This document shows positions 35,601 through 47,782 of a stretch of 64,000 nucleotides of DNA, piece by piece. Below the pieces are notes generated by a model. The model was given only the letters and a program-made list of their open reading frames with translations, was not told the DNA's origin and searched no databases. Numbering within the stretch: position 1 is the stretch's first letter; each line of letters begins with the position of its first letter. The position numbers and the translations under genes are program-made. The stretch comes from Pholiota molesta (lineage: Eukaryota; Basidiomycota; Agaricomycetes; Agaricales; Strophariaceae), in NCBI GenBank assembly GCA_014925825.1, contig JACGCK010000008.1, positions 186,001-250,000 on the forward strand, written 5' to 3'.

Positions 35601-35918
35601 GGAGGCGGAGGCGGGGCACCTCGCGACGTTCGCGGGCGCGGGCGGCGCGGGCGGTGCGGCGGGCGACGGCGCGCCAGCGCAGGGGGCGGCGGGCGTGCAC
35701 GCGTACGACCCGCTGCTGAAGCAGGTCGCCGCGCTGCAGGGCGGGTACGGCGGGTACGCGGCGGACATCGCGACGCACGGCGACCCGCGCCAGCAGCAGC
35801 AGCAGGGTCAGCATAGCGCGCCGCCGGTGATGTGGACGCATGTGAGTGCCGCATCTGATGGCGCTGAGGACGGCTACTGACGCGCATCGTTATATAGGGC
35901 CGCAACTATACATCGTAA
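32636..35918 (+). CDS. Zn2Cys6 transcription factor with fungal-specific regulatory domain
   Basis: N-terminal polyQ, a basic stretch, then the binuclear zinc cluster SHEACARCRSKKIK|CDSKHPRCTACATAGTAC with six cysteines, split by a GC-AG intron (32927-32990, AAG|GCAAGT). A coiled linker follows (YTERLELQVAQCEALLKRHY), a Pro/Tyr/Gln-rich region, and the Fungal_trans middle homology domain (LILALGTLSELNHRA, PDWPSHDEFFERALVVKP, ALILLHWYLYIE, ERQGRTLWRLVGTLVRLSIE, AQLRIRLWAIVLVHDRGTSI), then a Gly/Ala-rich tail. About 960 residues. Frame changes at about 33065, 33295-33305, 33365, 33425, 34045 and 34150 sit mostly in C or G runs. A final intron (35842-35897) is likely; without it the frame ends at 35880. 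The target genes are unknown. Confidence 0.8.
32731..32782. repeat. CAG/CAA polyQ tract in the Zn2Cys6 gene
   Basis: About 15 glutamine codons (CAG then CAA) near residue 33. A second, shorter glutamine run lies at about 33527-33575 in the same gene. Confidence 0.8.
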
Positions 35919-37880
35919 GCAAACGATGCGCCCACCTAACCGCGCCTACTTCCGGATGTGCTCGACTCGACTCTGTCCCTTTCTCTAGTCTCGATTGGCC
36001 CTTCAGGTCTTATGGTTTGTATCCAGGTTCCCTCCATTCTATGCCCTCTCTTCGTTGAACTGTGTCTATCTGCCTTTGGGACCTTTTTCAACATTCTTTT
36101 TCTCTATCCTACTCCTCTTTCCTCTTAAGTAGTTTCCCGGTCCTTCCTTTTTCATTTCTCTTTATGTTGTCTTGTAACCCCAAGCCTAAATTCCCTTCTC
36201 ATGTCTGGCCGTCCGCATCCCGCAGACGCGCATTGACAGTTGACCGTTATAATAATTTAATAGCTTGAACAGCCCGAAAAGTGTATGAGTTTCCCCCCTC
36301 TTCCAATTCTTCATTATAAAATATGTATCTGTATCGGTTTTCTTTCGCCTTTAGCGCCTTGTGTCTCTATATGTCCTCGACCGTAGTCAATGTGATTGCT
36401 TCTTTCCTTTACAAGTTGTCGGTTATACGTGATTGGTGGCTACAGCATCGACTGGACAGTTCTAGGTTTGGTATATTACCAAGTGCTACTTACAGTGTAC
36501 GCTGCGGTCGAGAGGCCAACGGATGCCGCGAATGTGAACGTGTCGCTATCGTCCTGCTTATCTATGACCTCACAATGTCACTTACGCTTCTACAACCGTC
36601 TTGCTGCGGACACACGTACCCTTTTCAATTCGAACAATAGAAGATCAGATGGGGGTGGGTGAGAGATTGCTTTTTAGGCACGGCCAACTTGAATGAAGCA
36701 CGATCACAGAGAATTATCGTCTGCATTTCGCAGTATTACTTACTATGGCCAGGTAAACACGATAAAATTCTACTCGATGTTGTGGCTCTTTGGAGAAGTA
36801 AAAAAAATCTAATATGAGTTCGTATAAGACGTGGTACAAGTACACTAACTACAACATTGCATTAAAAAGGGATTTCGTGCTTCATTCAGACGTTTCCAAG
36901 ACGAGAAGAAGGGGAACCGAAAGAAAAGAGAGCATAGGTCTAAATAATGTATAGCAGAGCGCGTTGCATAGGATGTGAACATACAAACAAGAAGCACGGT
37001 GTATATCAAACGACAGACTGTCTATAGTCGTTCTGATGAGATAAGATGAGATGAGTGAGATGAGAGAAAGAAAGGGATGGATAGGAGGAAGGACATGGTC
37101 ATATAAGAAAAGTGAACTCTAATTGATTATTTTGGCTCCAGTTACAACATAGTGGCCTGGCTTTGATCGTCGTTGATTGTAATCCAGCGTCGCAATCGCG
37201 TACATCGTATGTGCAGCAACAGCTCATGGAGAGGAATTATGGATCCGATTGACATGCAGCCTGCACCAGCATGGATATGAGTCGTAGTCTAAGGATAAGG
37301 AGTGAGCATACGCTTGTTCATGACTAGACACAACTAGAAGCGAGGAACTCACACACAGTGACATGAGCGAAGCAATGGTGAGGACATGTGAAAAGCAGCC
37401 CCTTTAGCGAGGACGACCATCCTCGGACTCGGAAGAGGCCCGAACGAATGCTAGGAAGAGAAGGAGGGTACCATGTGAAAATGGAAGACAGGCGCCACTA
37501 GCGAGGACCTGGACCTGCGAAGGGGTGTGGGTAGGAACCAAGGAAGGGGTAGAAAGGCGAGATGCGGGTGGGAAGATGAACAATGAGTGATGGCGGTATG
37601 GGCAAACGATGTGTAGCAGGCGGCATTTAGTGTATGTTAGGAATGACGATGGGGGATAGGCGACGACAATGTGGGGGTGGACGAGGCGGCGGAGAGGATT
37701 ACGAAGACAAGGGAAATGCAGAGGATAAATAGTTTACAAGAAAGATGATGAAAAAGATGCAGCGAACTAAGAGAAAGAAAGACCAAGAGAAATGAGAATG
37801 GAATGATAATGGATGGGGAAATAAGGAAGATTGGAGGAATTCCGAACAAGCAACCGTAAATGCCGCCCCAAAGCCCGCCC
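35919..37880. other. long gene-free interval
   Basis: Nearly 2 kb between convergent genes, AT-rich, with only short frames that look random. It probably contains long 3' UTRs. A GAGAT-type simple repeat lies at 37034-37072; nothing else recognised. Confidence 0.45.
37034..37072. repeat. GAGAT-type simple repeat
   Basis: Imperfect repeats of GATGAGATAAGATGAGATGA and GTGAGATGAGA; a short purine-rich microsatellite outside genes. Confidence 0.6.
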
Positions 37881-39233
37881 TTACTTCAGAATCCTCTCCA
37901 TCCTCTCCAGCGCCCCGTCTACCCCTCGTATTAACAGTGTCACATGCCTCGGAAACAGCAGCGCCTCCCAGTGCCATTCCCTTCCCTCCGTCGCTCCTCG
38001 CCCTGACCCACATTCAAGTTAGACCCAAAGCTCGCCTCAGCCGCCAATGCCCTCTCCAAGGCAATTGGTAGACTTAGGGTGATGCGTGTGAGCCGGATGG
38101 TGAGTCGCGAGCGGCCGAGGACGTCGAAGTACGATAGAGCGCGGAACGCGTGTTGCACCTCGAGCAGGCGCGTGAGCTCCGTATGTAGGGCATAGATACA
38201 CGTCCGACACGCTGTCAGGTAGAAATAAATGTCGGAAAGTGAAGAGGCGGAGGGGAAAGAGAAAAATGATCAGCTGATGCTAGGGAAGGGTAACCCAGAA
38301 AGTAAATGAAAGCTACGCACTGAGTGCCCTCTCGCGGATAGCCTCGAGTGTAAGGAGCACCGAGTTAATGCCCTCCTCGCCGAGCTTGATAGACGGGTTG
38401 ATGTCGTTGATCGCTTCTGCAGAACACAAAATAAAATCACAAGCCTGTCAGTCATGCTCTTTATATCAAAAGTCAAAAGACAAAAGGCTCCAAAAAAATC
38501 GTAGACAAAGAATGATCAGAAAATAGAGAATACATACTAAGCAACGTCCGTATCACCTCCAAATCGCCGTCTAAAAAATCGTTAAACACGCCAAGAACGA
38601 CCCCGCGGAACGTCTCCTCAGCATGGCCCATCGGGCGCGTCGCGAATACATCAAATGCAGCAGAGGGCGGGCGCGCGTCGTACACCCGGCGCAGATGGGG
38701 CTTGCTCAGCACGTCGTATGCCACGGCGACCTTTTGGAAGGCGTGCGTCGCATCGGGGTTATCAGGAAATTTACTACACATATACACGTTACGCATTAGC
38801 TATAAGGGAGACGAGGGAGGCAGGCAGGAATACGCACTCGGGGTGGCATGCCTTACTTCGTGAGAGGTAGGCTCGACGTAGGGACATCTTGTCGAGTGCG
38901 GCAGTCTTTTCGAGACCCAGGATCTGGTAGAGGTCGTCTGTGGCAAGCACCATCCGCACTAGGGCATCAGCAGCCTCTGCACTGGTGCTACTGCTGATAC
39001 TGCTGCTGCTACTGGCACTGTTACTGCTATCGTCCCGCGCGTGTTTGGTTCCTGATCCAGAGGGTTCAGCGACCCATGTAAGGTATTTGCGCTCGTAGTT
39101 CTCGATGTCCGCGTCCTCCTCTTCGTCGATGGGCAGGTGGAAGTAGGTGCTCGCTATTCGAGAAGTGGTGGTTAGTCATGGTGTATCGACACAGCAGGGG
39201 GGTGCTACCTGTAGAGAGAGCATATGAGAACAT
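37881..39233 (-). CDS. J-domain protein
   Basis: A DnaJ-type Hsp70 co-chaperone without zinc finger or obvious membrane segment. Start MFSYALST, then ASTYFHLPIDEEEDADIENY, a Ser-rich linker, and the J domain DLYQILGLEKTAALDKMSLR with RRAYLSRSKACHPDKFPDNP (HPD restored across an intron) and AFQKVAVAYDVLSKPHLRRV. Later exons carry DINPSIKLGEEGINSVLLTL and an alpha-helical region LHTELTRLLEVQHAFRALSY, then SRLTIRLTRITLSLP. One base missing at about 37960-37970 (CCTCC region) is needed to reach the C-terminus LLFPRHVTLLIRGVDGALER. An in-frame ATG also exists at 39266. The partner process is not known. Confidence 0.75.
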
Positions 39234-39304
39234 GGTGGTGGACGCAGAAATCAAGGGAAAGAGCATTCATATCCTGGAGGGTAACCACATGTGATTATTG
39301 TAAT

Positions 39305-40564
39305 CTACTGCTGACTCAGCACGGACAACAATTTGGCGCACGCCCGCCGCACCTCGCCCCTGCGCCCCATCACCGTCACTCGCACGCCCTCGCCATCTCC
39401 CAGTGTGGGCGTGAGCGTGTACCGCCCGAACGCCCAGTTCAGGATGTGCCACCCGCCATCAGAAAGCAAAATAAAGCCTTTGACGCGCCAAACCGTGTCC
39501 TTCGGGAGCAGTTGCAGCGCGGCATCCAGCGTCTCTTTTGCGAGCGCACGTGGCACATGAGCGCCTTTGGAATCAGGCTCAGGGACATGCGTATGTTGGT
39601 GATCTTGTACTCCCAGAGCGCCGACGGTGAGGGTCTCGACTTCGTCATGGTCGCCATCCCCGACTGGTTTGTCATTTGTTAGGAAAAGTTTGGACTGCAG
39701 GCCAAAAATCAGCGCAGGATCGACGCTGTGCGGTGGTTGGCATTTGATTTTGGGTGTCTCGTCGTTTAGGGTGTACAGATGGTCCATGACGATGTCAAGC
39801 TGTCTCTCCGAGACATGCTCCCATTTGTTCTGCAATCAAAATTAGCGTGGCAGCGATAAGATAAAAGATCTCTTAGAAAAGATCCAAGATAGTACACCAA
39901 GGCAGCGCACGCACTATGAGGATGAGATCGGAATAGCTCGCCTGCATGCGCGCAGTAGGTGAGTCGTCTTCGTACCCGGCAAAATTCTCAGCGTCGATGA
40001 CCGTGACGATGGCGTCCAGCGCAAAGTCGCCGTCGGTGTCGCGCTCGAGCTGACGGATCTGGAAGGCGAGGGTAGCGGGAAATGCGGAGCCGCTGTTTGC
40101 ATATCGAGGATGAGGCCTGAGGGACCGCAGGGAGTGGAGCTTCAGGGAGGACTCACGAGCACTCAATGATGATGCGGTCGGGGTGATAGTTATCTGTAGG
40201 AATCGGAACCATGAGCGACGACGCAGTGAGGGAAAGGCGGGGCGCACCGCGAATTTCTAGCAGGGCGGTCTGCATTTGGCCGACGAGGACACAGCACCTA
40301 ATACACGGGAGGACGGGTCAGCGGGCGCGCACTGCAGAAGGGCCATACACGGGGGAAAGCACACATGCAGCCATTGAGGATCTCGGAGACGGCGGTGAGG
40401 GAAGACTGTTTCGCGAGCTGGCTGTCGACCTGCACATCCCCGAACTCGTTCTTGAGCAGGACGACCTTGTAGTCGTTGGGCAGCTGGGGGAGGAGACTGA
40501 GGATGGTGGACGTCTTGCCCGCGCCGAGGAAGCCCGTGAAGACGGTAATCGGGATGGGCGTCAT
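39305..40564 (-). CDS. CobW/ZNG1-family GTP-dependent metallochaperone
   Basis: COG0523 GTPase thought to insert zinc into client enzymes. Five to six exons in frame, about 330 residues. Walker [21 protein letters not shown]. Metal-binding CxCC motif: [20 protein letters not shown], formed across an intron that splits the Met codon. Then [20 protein letters not shown] (ExSG motif), [15 protein letters not shown], the base-recognition region [17 protein letters not shown], and the CobW C-terminal domain [23 protein letters not shown] at 40564 is the first in frame. No frame break. Its start codon is only 38 bp from that of CWH43 on the other strand. Confidence 0.85.
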
Positions 40565-40602
40565 GGACAAGTGACGTAACGGCGCCCTTGAACGGCTACC
40601 AC
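40565..40602. promoter_or_regulatory. 38-bp divergent gap, CobW / CWH43
   Basis: Only 38 bases separate two outward-facing ATGs, too little for two full promoters and leaders. The transcripts must overlap, or one gene starts at a later ATG or from an upstream exon. The CWH43 frame is open upstream of its ATG as far as a stop near 40545. Confidence 0.5.
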
Positions 40603-43600
40603 ATGCACGCCGCCGCCTTCGTCCGCCTCCACTCCCTCTTCGCCGCCGCCGCCTTCCTCTCCGCCCTCGCCGTTGGCTCGGCTCTGCACTACCACAAGAT
40701 CGTCAAGAACGACGTCGCGCAGTACCCCGACGAATGGTTTCCCTCCGTCTCCGCAACGTAGGTCACCTCCCCATGCATGCACGCCCTACTCACCCATCCC
40801 ACAGCATCGGCGACTGGTTCCCTGAGCGCAGTGTCTTTCAGTATCTCATAGCCCTTGCATCCGGTACGGCCATCATTCCCAACACCCGGCCTTCCCCACT
40901 CACCCCATCTAGGGCCACGCTTCGCGCTCGTCTTCCTGCAGTACTTCCTCCACCATGCTCAATACCCCACTCTCTCCACCATCGTGTTCATTTCCGGACT
41001 CGTACGCACTCTCGCCTGCGGAGGGTGGGTTTATGTCACCTCCAGCGACGCGCACGATATGCATGACTTTATGATGATATTGTACATGGTGTGCAACATC
41101 CCGTGGATGCTCGGCGGAATTGCGGCGACCCACCACGCTCACATTTCCGTTCTCAGGAAAAGGTGCGACCTTGCTTTTGCTGCGCCGTGCTTTTAAAGGC
41201 TTTTAATCGTAACTGACGTTATTCAATATTCAATATTCAAATAGAAAGCTGATTGCCGCCGGGTATGTCTCGCCTGAACAAGGCACAAAGCTTAATTGCC
41301 TAATTCAAACACCAGTTTCTTCGTCTCCCTCATCCCTCTCGTCTACTATTTCATACAGCACAAGGTGCACCGCGTCCCAGGAGGTGTGATAATTCCCCTT
41401 TAAATTCTCACCTTTTCTAAAATTATCATTGTATGTTGCAGCGTATACCCGATACGCCTTCTTCGAATGGGGTCTCGTGTTCTTCGACGTGCTGTACGAC
41501 TCAGTAGCGGAACAAGAATTTCGAGAATCCGGGCTCCAGGTACGTTTTCTCATTTTTTTTGTCCCAACCGACCCTTCTCATACACCGAACTACGTCTATT
41601 TTACTAGATATCTCTTTTTGCAACCGCGACACAGACCATGTATGTGCCTTTACTTATAAACTTCTGGGTGACTTCTTACTTTATTCAGACCTAAACCCTC
41701 TGCCACTCCCGTAGACTCCACTATACAGACGCCCGCTGTGGAACACGCCGCACCGGACAAGGCACTTGCTGACGCGCTCGATGCGGCGCTCTCCCCTGCG
41801 CCAGATCGCCAGCAGCATGAAGAAAATAAACAGGAACAGGACAAGCGAGAACAACCGACTCCGTCGCCAAGTCGTGCCCGCGCCGCCCTAAACGTGCTTT
41901 CAGATATTTACCTCGGTAAGGCGCATTCATTCCATTCGCGACGCGCTCCTTGTTTGCAGTTCATCCGATTTCATGTGCATATGCTTACTTGCTTCTTGCA
42001 GCCTATATATTCTGGACGCTCTTCACCGCACTCATCCCAACTCTATTTTATTTCTCCGTATGGGAGCTCGGCATCGCAGGGCACGAGCTCGCGCTCCTGT
42101 CCCTCCTGGCCCCTGCGCTATTGGCTATGCGCGCGATATCGCCGTACATGTATATCTTTGGCTCTGATTCATCATCGCCTTCTACCTCTTCTTCCACTCT
42201 AACTTCGCCCGCGCTACCGCCACGCCTTTTTCACCTCGCCCTTAGCAGGAAAACGCAAACCTACCTCCAACTTGGCAGTTTGCTGGGACTCGCCGCGTAT
42301 ATTATCCCAAGCCCGACCGCACGGCTTGCACTGGTGGCCACAGCGAATGCACTCGCTGCAGTGCGGATGGCGCTGCTTTGGGCCGGTGTGGTGGAGGGTG
42401 AGGAAGCAGGAGAGGTATACGCTGAGGAGCAGGGTATTCGTACGTCTTGATTTTTATTTATTCAAGTGGAAGGAAGCTAACAATTTTATATTGGGTGTGT
42501 AGTCCTAGGACTAGGGATATTAATAGCGAATGTGCTGAAATATGCGAATCGGGGAAATAATCCAGGTGCGGGGCCCTCTCTAATTTCCATTGCTGCTATG
42601 CTTGGCTGCGTGCACAATCCACAGATCCACTATGGATTGCGCATCGCCCGTGGACGAATGAGCAACATGATAACCATAGTTCTTTCTTTTAAAACTTCCA
42701 GTGTGGCCATTTATCAACCACAAGGCGAACGGATGGAACAAGACCGGCATCGCGCTCGCGCTGCTTGCCATCCTCGAGCAACATATACGCACTATACCTG
42801 CCAGACCTTCACTTCCGTCTTCGCCATCGCCATCAAACCCGCCCCGTGCCTCTATAACTCTCGCAGCCCTCCCGCTCGGAGCGATCCTCTTCGCACTGCA
42901 CTCCCTTCTGGGTGATCCCAGCACCCTCCTCGCGTGGGCCTGGACGGGCTATGCCTCACGCGCCCCAGCCGGGCCTTTTCCGCACCGATGGGCCCCGCTC
43001 ACCGTAGCTGCTATGGCGTTGGGCCAGGCGTTGGGCGTGCTGCCTACAATGCGACGGGTCACTCGCAATCCGCTGTGGTTCGCAACGGGTGCATGGTGTG
43101 CGTGGGTGATGTATGCAAAGAGTGGGTGGGAGGGATACGCGGGCGGTTTAGGGTACGCGGTGTTTTTGATGTCGATGTTGCCGCTTGCATTTGGGCGGGC
43201 GGCTGCTGCTGCTGCTCGTAGACCGCGGTCAAGGGGTGCGGAGCATGCTAAGGTCGCGAGGAGTATATGGGAAGAGGAAACAGAGCTAAATGTCGCGCAG
43301 GTGTACGCGGGCGCGATGGGTGTGTATTGCGCATTGAATGTGGCGAGTATCTTCACGGTGGCTTATGCATTCGTACCTGGGGGTGTTTATCTAAGAGAGC
43401 GGACAGATCTGTGAGTATTTTTGAGTTTCATATTGGTCCCAACGGCGGCGCTGTGTTTAACAGAAACTAACAATCTCCCCACTTTTATGGGATAATTTAG
43501 GGTGCTAATTGTTCAAACGGCGTGCTTGGCACCTCTTTTCTCCTGGCCGTACCTCTCCTCGTCTCCTTCCGCTTCAACATCGTCCTCTTCGCCCGCTGGC

Positions 43601-45176
43601 ACCGACAAAACCTCCTCTGACAGCGGTACATCTACAAAACCACGCGGAGCCTGCGTACCGCCTTCTTCCTTCTGCTCCTCCACATCTTGCCCCTGCTCTC
43701 TGCTCTAATAGCCACCATCGTCGCCCGCTCGCCGATCCCAAGCCCTTCCGCCCTGATGCCCGCATCCTGCGCGCAGGCATCTGGGCCGTGCATTTCGGAA
43801 TTGACAATGAGGGGCACGACAGCCAGCGCGGGATGCTGGGCGTCATCCGTGATATGGAACTCGATGTGGTGGGGCTTTTGGAAACGGATTTGCATGTGCG
43901 TGAAATTTATTGCCTTTATGACATTTCATTTATCTTTCGGGTTTAGAGGACGCCATTTGGAAATCGCGATTTGTGAGTTTCAGTTGTAAAATGCTTTAGT
44001 TTTGGCCTAGCCTTGCTGAGATTTGGGGTGTTGTTAGGTCGAGACTTATTGTTGAAGAAGGGGACTATGTAAGTCGACTGATGACATTGTCCAGTGAAAT
44101 TGTTCATAAAACAACCCACTGATAACATTCGTTTAATACCAGTACGTTGACATCGGACCTGGGCCCAACAAACACACTTGGGGGTGTGTACTTCTGAGTA
44201 AGGCAAGTAGATAACCTTTCTTCTATGCTTATACATATCATCCGCGTTGGGCACTAAGGTTCGCGCCGATCTAGTTCCCTATCATCAGCACCAAGCACCA
44301 CCTCCTGCCATCTCCACATGGCGAACTGGCGCCTGCAATCGAGGCCGTGCTGGACGTGTATGGTACGGAGGTGCTTGTACTCGTCTCGCACAACGGACAA
44401 GGTCGGTTGCGCCCCTGCTTTGTTGTATCTGTACCGATTAACTAACCAGATACCAACCTCTTCGGTTTCACAGAGGAAGACGCCCTGGACCGCGAGCTGC
44501 AGGCGACAGCGCTGGCAGAGATTATGGCTGCCTCTAAGCGCCCCGTCATCTTCCTGGGTTACGTGGTATCCAAGCCACATGCGCCACGACGTAAGTCGAC
44601 TTGCTCCGTATCTGGGCATCGCTTTTTTAAAACCCAATGCCTGGTTCACAGCGAGCCCGTACGGAATCATGGTGGACGAAGGCAGCGTGCATGACGTCGA
44701 CAAGGACCACTTGGACCGGTGGTGCGAGTACATCTTTTACCGCGGGCTGTATCGGACCTCATATGCGCGCCTGTCACGCGGGATTATCACGGACACGGAG
44801 ACACAGATCGCTCAGTTTGTAATTCCGCGCGCAGATCACGGTGTGGTAGATGATAGCGAGAGTGCGCGGTATTTGCGGGTGCAAAAAGAGGTTTTGCCAG
44901 AGGTACATGTACGTGTTTCTCTACCTCCTTTTTTTGTCTCTATATGTGGTGCTGACGACTGACGTATTGTTTTCACTTATCGTTAGTGGTTCCCAATGGA
45001 ATATTATGGCGATGCGAAGAGCGGTGGAGTTAATGGGCATTACTATCATGTATTCAATACGGTGCGTACTCTGCGTCGTTCTCCATGTTTGATGTTGCCA
45101 TTCCGAAATCCTGACCTGTTTGAACTTGATTTTGCAGCCCTTATATTACCAACTTCCAGAAGGCGCCGTCATCTAA
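40603..45176 (+). CDS. Cwh43, GPI-anchor lipid remodelling protein
   Basis: ER membrane protein that places ceramide on GPI anchors. The N-terminal PGAP2/Frag1-like part ([80 protein letters not shown]) precedes a large multi-pass region and a C-terminal endonuclease/exonuclease/phosphatase-like domain ([60 protein letters not shown]). More than fifteen exons, about 970 residues. One intron is GC-AG (44203-44274, AAG|GCAAGT to GATCTAG). Between 43515 and 43740 the frame breaks repeatedly (about 43520, 43600, 43625, 43733); the parts read [34 protein letters not shown] and [14 protein letters not shown]. The rest reads cleanly. Confidence 0.86.
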
Positions 45177-45870
45177 TTCTCGCGGAAACAAATGGACTAG
45201 ATATGCAGTACTTCACATTACATTTGTTAAATTTTGTTTCAATATTGTACAGAAAGTGTGTAGCAAAATCATGTATATACAGTGTACAAAAAATCCCGAT
45301 CCTCTGTTCCATCATGTAGTTCCTTTATCTTTCCTACCACTTTTTGCATATAAGTACATGTTATGTAAAACAAATACCTAAAGCAAACCTAAAGCCTTCG
45401 GTTTCCTTCTTAAATATTACCGCTTGATTCATACATAAGTGAGTATCCTCTGCCCGTTTTTGCAATAGCCTATACAACAGTAGGTATTCCAGGTCGGTCT
45501 TAGGCTGGATAGAGCAGCTGTCGATGAATTTGTAGAGAAAATCGGATGGAAGCGACTTTGGCCCGACGGATCAATTGTGTAGTTGTCTCTCATGGAACTT
45601 GAAGAGGAATGGGGCAGACAAGAACAAGGTGAGGATTGCCAGTTGCTAGTGTTGCTGCCAGTGGCGGGACCGCATTTCATGGACTTCCGAGATGTTGGTT
45701 GAAGAGAGAATAGAAAGATACATAATTTAAACAATTGTAGATATTGGGAATCTATAACGCGCTGTTCAGTCAATAGGGGCTGTTTTGGTCACGTGGTCTA
45801 TGATGCATTCTCACTGGCACTGGCGCTGGCAACTAATACTATATTGGTTTCGTTCTTGACTTCCACCACC
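45177..45870. other. intergenic region CWH43 / SERINC
   Basis: About 0.7 kb, AT-rich. A minus-strand frame of 114 codons exists but begins with TTG and matches nothing I know. It probably holds the CWH43 3' UTR and SERINC promoter. Confidence 0.4.
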
Positions 45871-47782
45871 ATGGGTCTCCTATTGTCCCTCCCCATAGCG
45901 GGCGGGCTATCCTCTATCGCAACATCATGCTTTGCTGGGTTGGCCTTCTTCTGCACATCTACCGCAGGTTCGCGTCTCGCTCACATTTCAGTGACATTGA
46001 CTCATCCAATCCCGCAGCATCTATGTTCTTCAAGTCCTGCAATTGCAACTCTTCGATCGCAACTCGTGTCGGATTTGCTGTATGTGCTTATGGCTGCATT
46101 AGACTTACGAACTCAGAATGCTTATACGAACTTGGTAGATCATCTTTTCGCTCAATTCTATTCTCGCATGGATCATGAAGACGGACTTTGCCATAAAGCT
46201 CATAGAAAAATGGAGCTTCGATTACATTCAAATGGATTGCGCAGGAGACAAATGCTACGGGGTACTATTCGTGCGTTCAACTTTTTAGGTCTTTAGAGCT
46301 CGGCTAATACCAGCACAGGTCCATCGAATCTGTTTTGCACTGGCGTTATTCCACCTTATTTTGAGCTCCCTTCTCATCGGCGTTAAGGATACGAAGGACA
46401 AACGGGCAGCATTGCAGAATGGGTATGCTCATTGATCCTTACGGATATACCAATACTAACTATACTTCTATTTCTGATAGCTGGTGGGGTCCTAAAGTCC
46501 TTCTATGGTTAATTCTCGTCGGCATAAGCTTCGCAATTCCCAATGGGTTCTTCATATTTTGGGGAAACTACATTGCATTGATCGGCGCCACGATATTCAT
46601 ACTCCTCGGACTGGTCCTTCTCGTCGATTTCGCTCATTCATGGTCCGAAACATGCCTCGAGAACTGGGAGAACTCGAACTCCAATTTCTGGCAATGGATC
46701 CTCCTTGGCTCGACCGCATTGATGTATTCCTTCACAATCACCCTTACTGGCCTTCTCTATGCCTTTTTCGCCGGCTCAGGATGTACTCTCAATCAATTCT
46801 TCATATCTTTTAACCTTGCTCTTTGTGTTCTTATCACCCTCCTAAGCATTTCTCCCGCTGTTCAAGAACGCAATCCACGTTCTGGACTTGCGCAATCATC
46901 GATGGTTGCGGCATATTGCACATACCTTATAGTCTCTGCCCTCAGCAATCATGTTCATGAAACCAAGCAGTGCAATCCCCTTCGGGACGGAAAGAAGACG
47001 CAAAAGGCGGTCCTTGTTTTAGGAGGCATTTTCACTTTCTTGGCCATCGCATATTCAACAACGCGGGCAGCGACTCAAAGTCGTGCACTAGTTGGCAAAG
47101 GGAAGAAGTCTCGCATCCAATTGACCGAGGACGAAGGGCACTCTGAATTGGGTGTCGTGAACACACAACCTGGCCGAACAGAATCGCCGCGTTATCAGGC
47201 ACTGCTCGCAGCAGTTGAAGCTGGGTGAGTTTAATCATTATCTTTTCTATCAATATCAAATTTACGTTCTTGTAGCGCAATTCCCGCTTCGGCCCTCCAG
47301 GAGGAAGAAGATGACGAAGAAGAAGTTGTCGGAGAGATGAGAGATGACGAACGTACAGGGACACGCTACAATGTGCGGGTTTGTGAATATGAAGCTCCAA
47401 ACAATATGCTGACGCTATATGTCTAGTATTCTTGGTTCCACATAATTTTTTCGATTGCGTCCATGTATGTGGCGATGCTTCTGACCGACTGGTATGCATT
47501 CTTCCTCGTTTTGGCGTTTCAAAGTTTTACATCCGTGTTCCTTGATGCAGGAATGTCGTCTCGAAAACCCCAATAGATGGTCCTGTGGATCCTGACTATA
47601 ACGTTTATATCGGTCGTTCGGAGGTAGCAATGTGGATGCGGGTCGTCTCTGGCTGGGTGTGTATAGTTTTGTATATCTGGAGCCTTATTGCTCCAGTTTT
47701 GATGCCAGATCGGTAAGTCTATCATCTTAAGTCTTTCGAGTGATGCTCTGCTCATCTGCTTTCCAGATTTGATGACTTTTAA
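45871..47782 (+). CDS. serine incorporator (SERINC/TMS1 family)
   Basis: Multi-pass membrane protein of the TDE1/SERINC family, linked to serine-lipid metabolism or lipid scrambling. About nine exons join in frame to roughly 490 residues. Seen: MGLLLSLPIAGGLSSIATSC, SCNCNSSIATRVGFA, WSFDYIQMDCAGDKCYGVLF with paired cysteines, VHRICFALALFHLILSSLLI, ISFAIPNGFFIFWGNYIALI, LVDFAHSWSETCLENWENSN, a cytosolic acidic loop (EEEDDEEEVVGEM), and YSWFHIIFSIASMYVAMLLT followed by WMRVVSGWVCIVLYIWSLIA. About ten hydrophobic segments. No frame break. The last exon encodes only FDDF and the stop. Confidence 0.9.
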
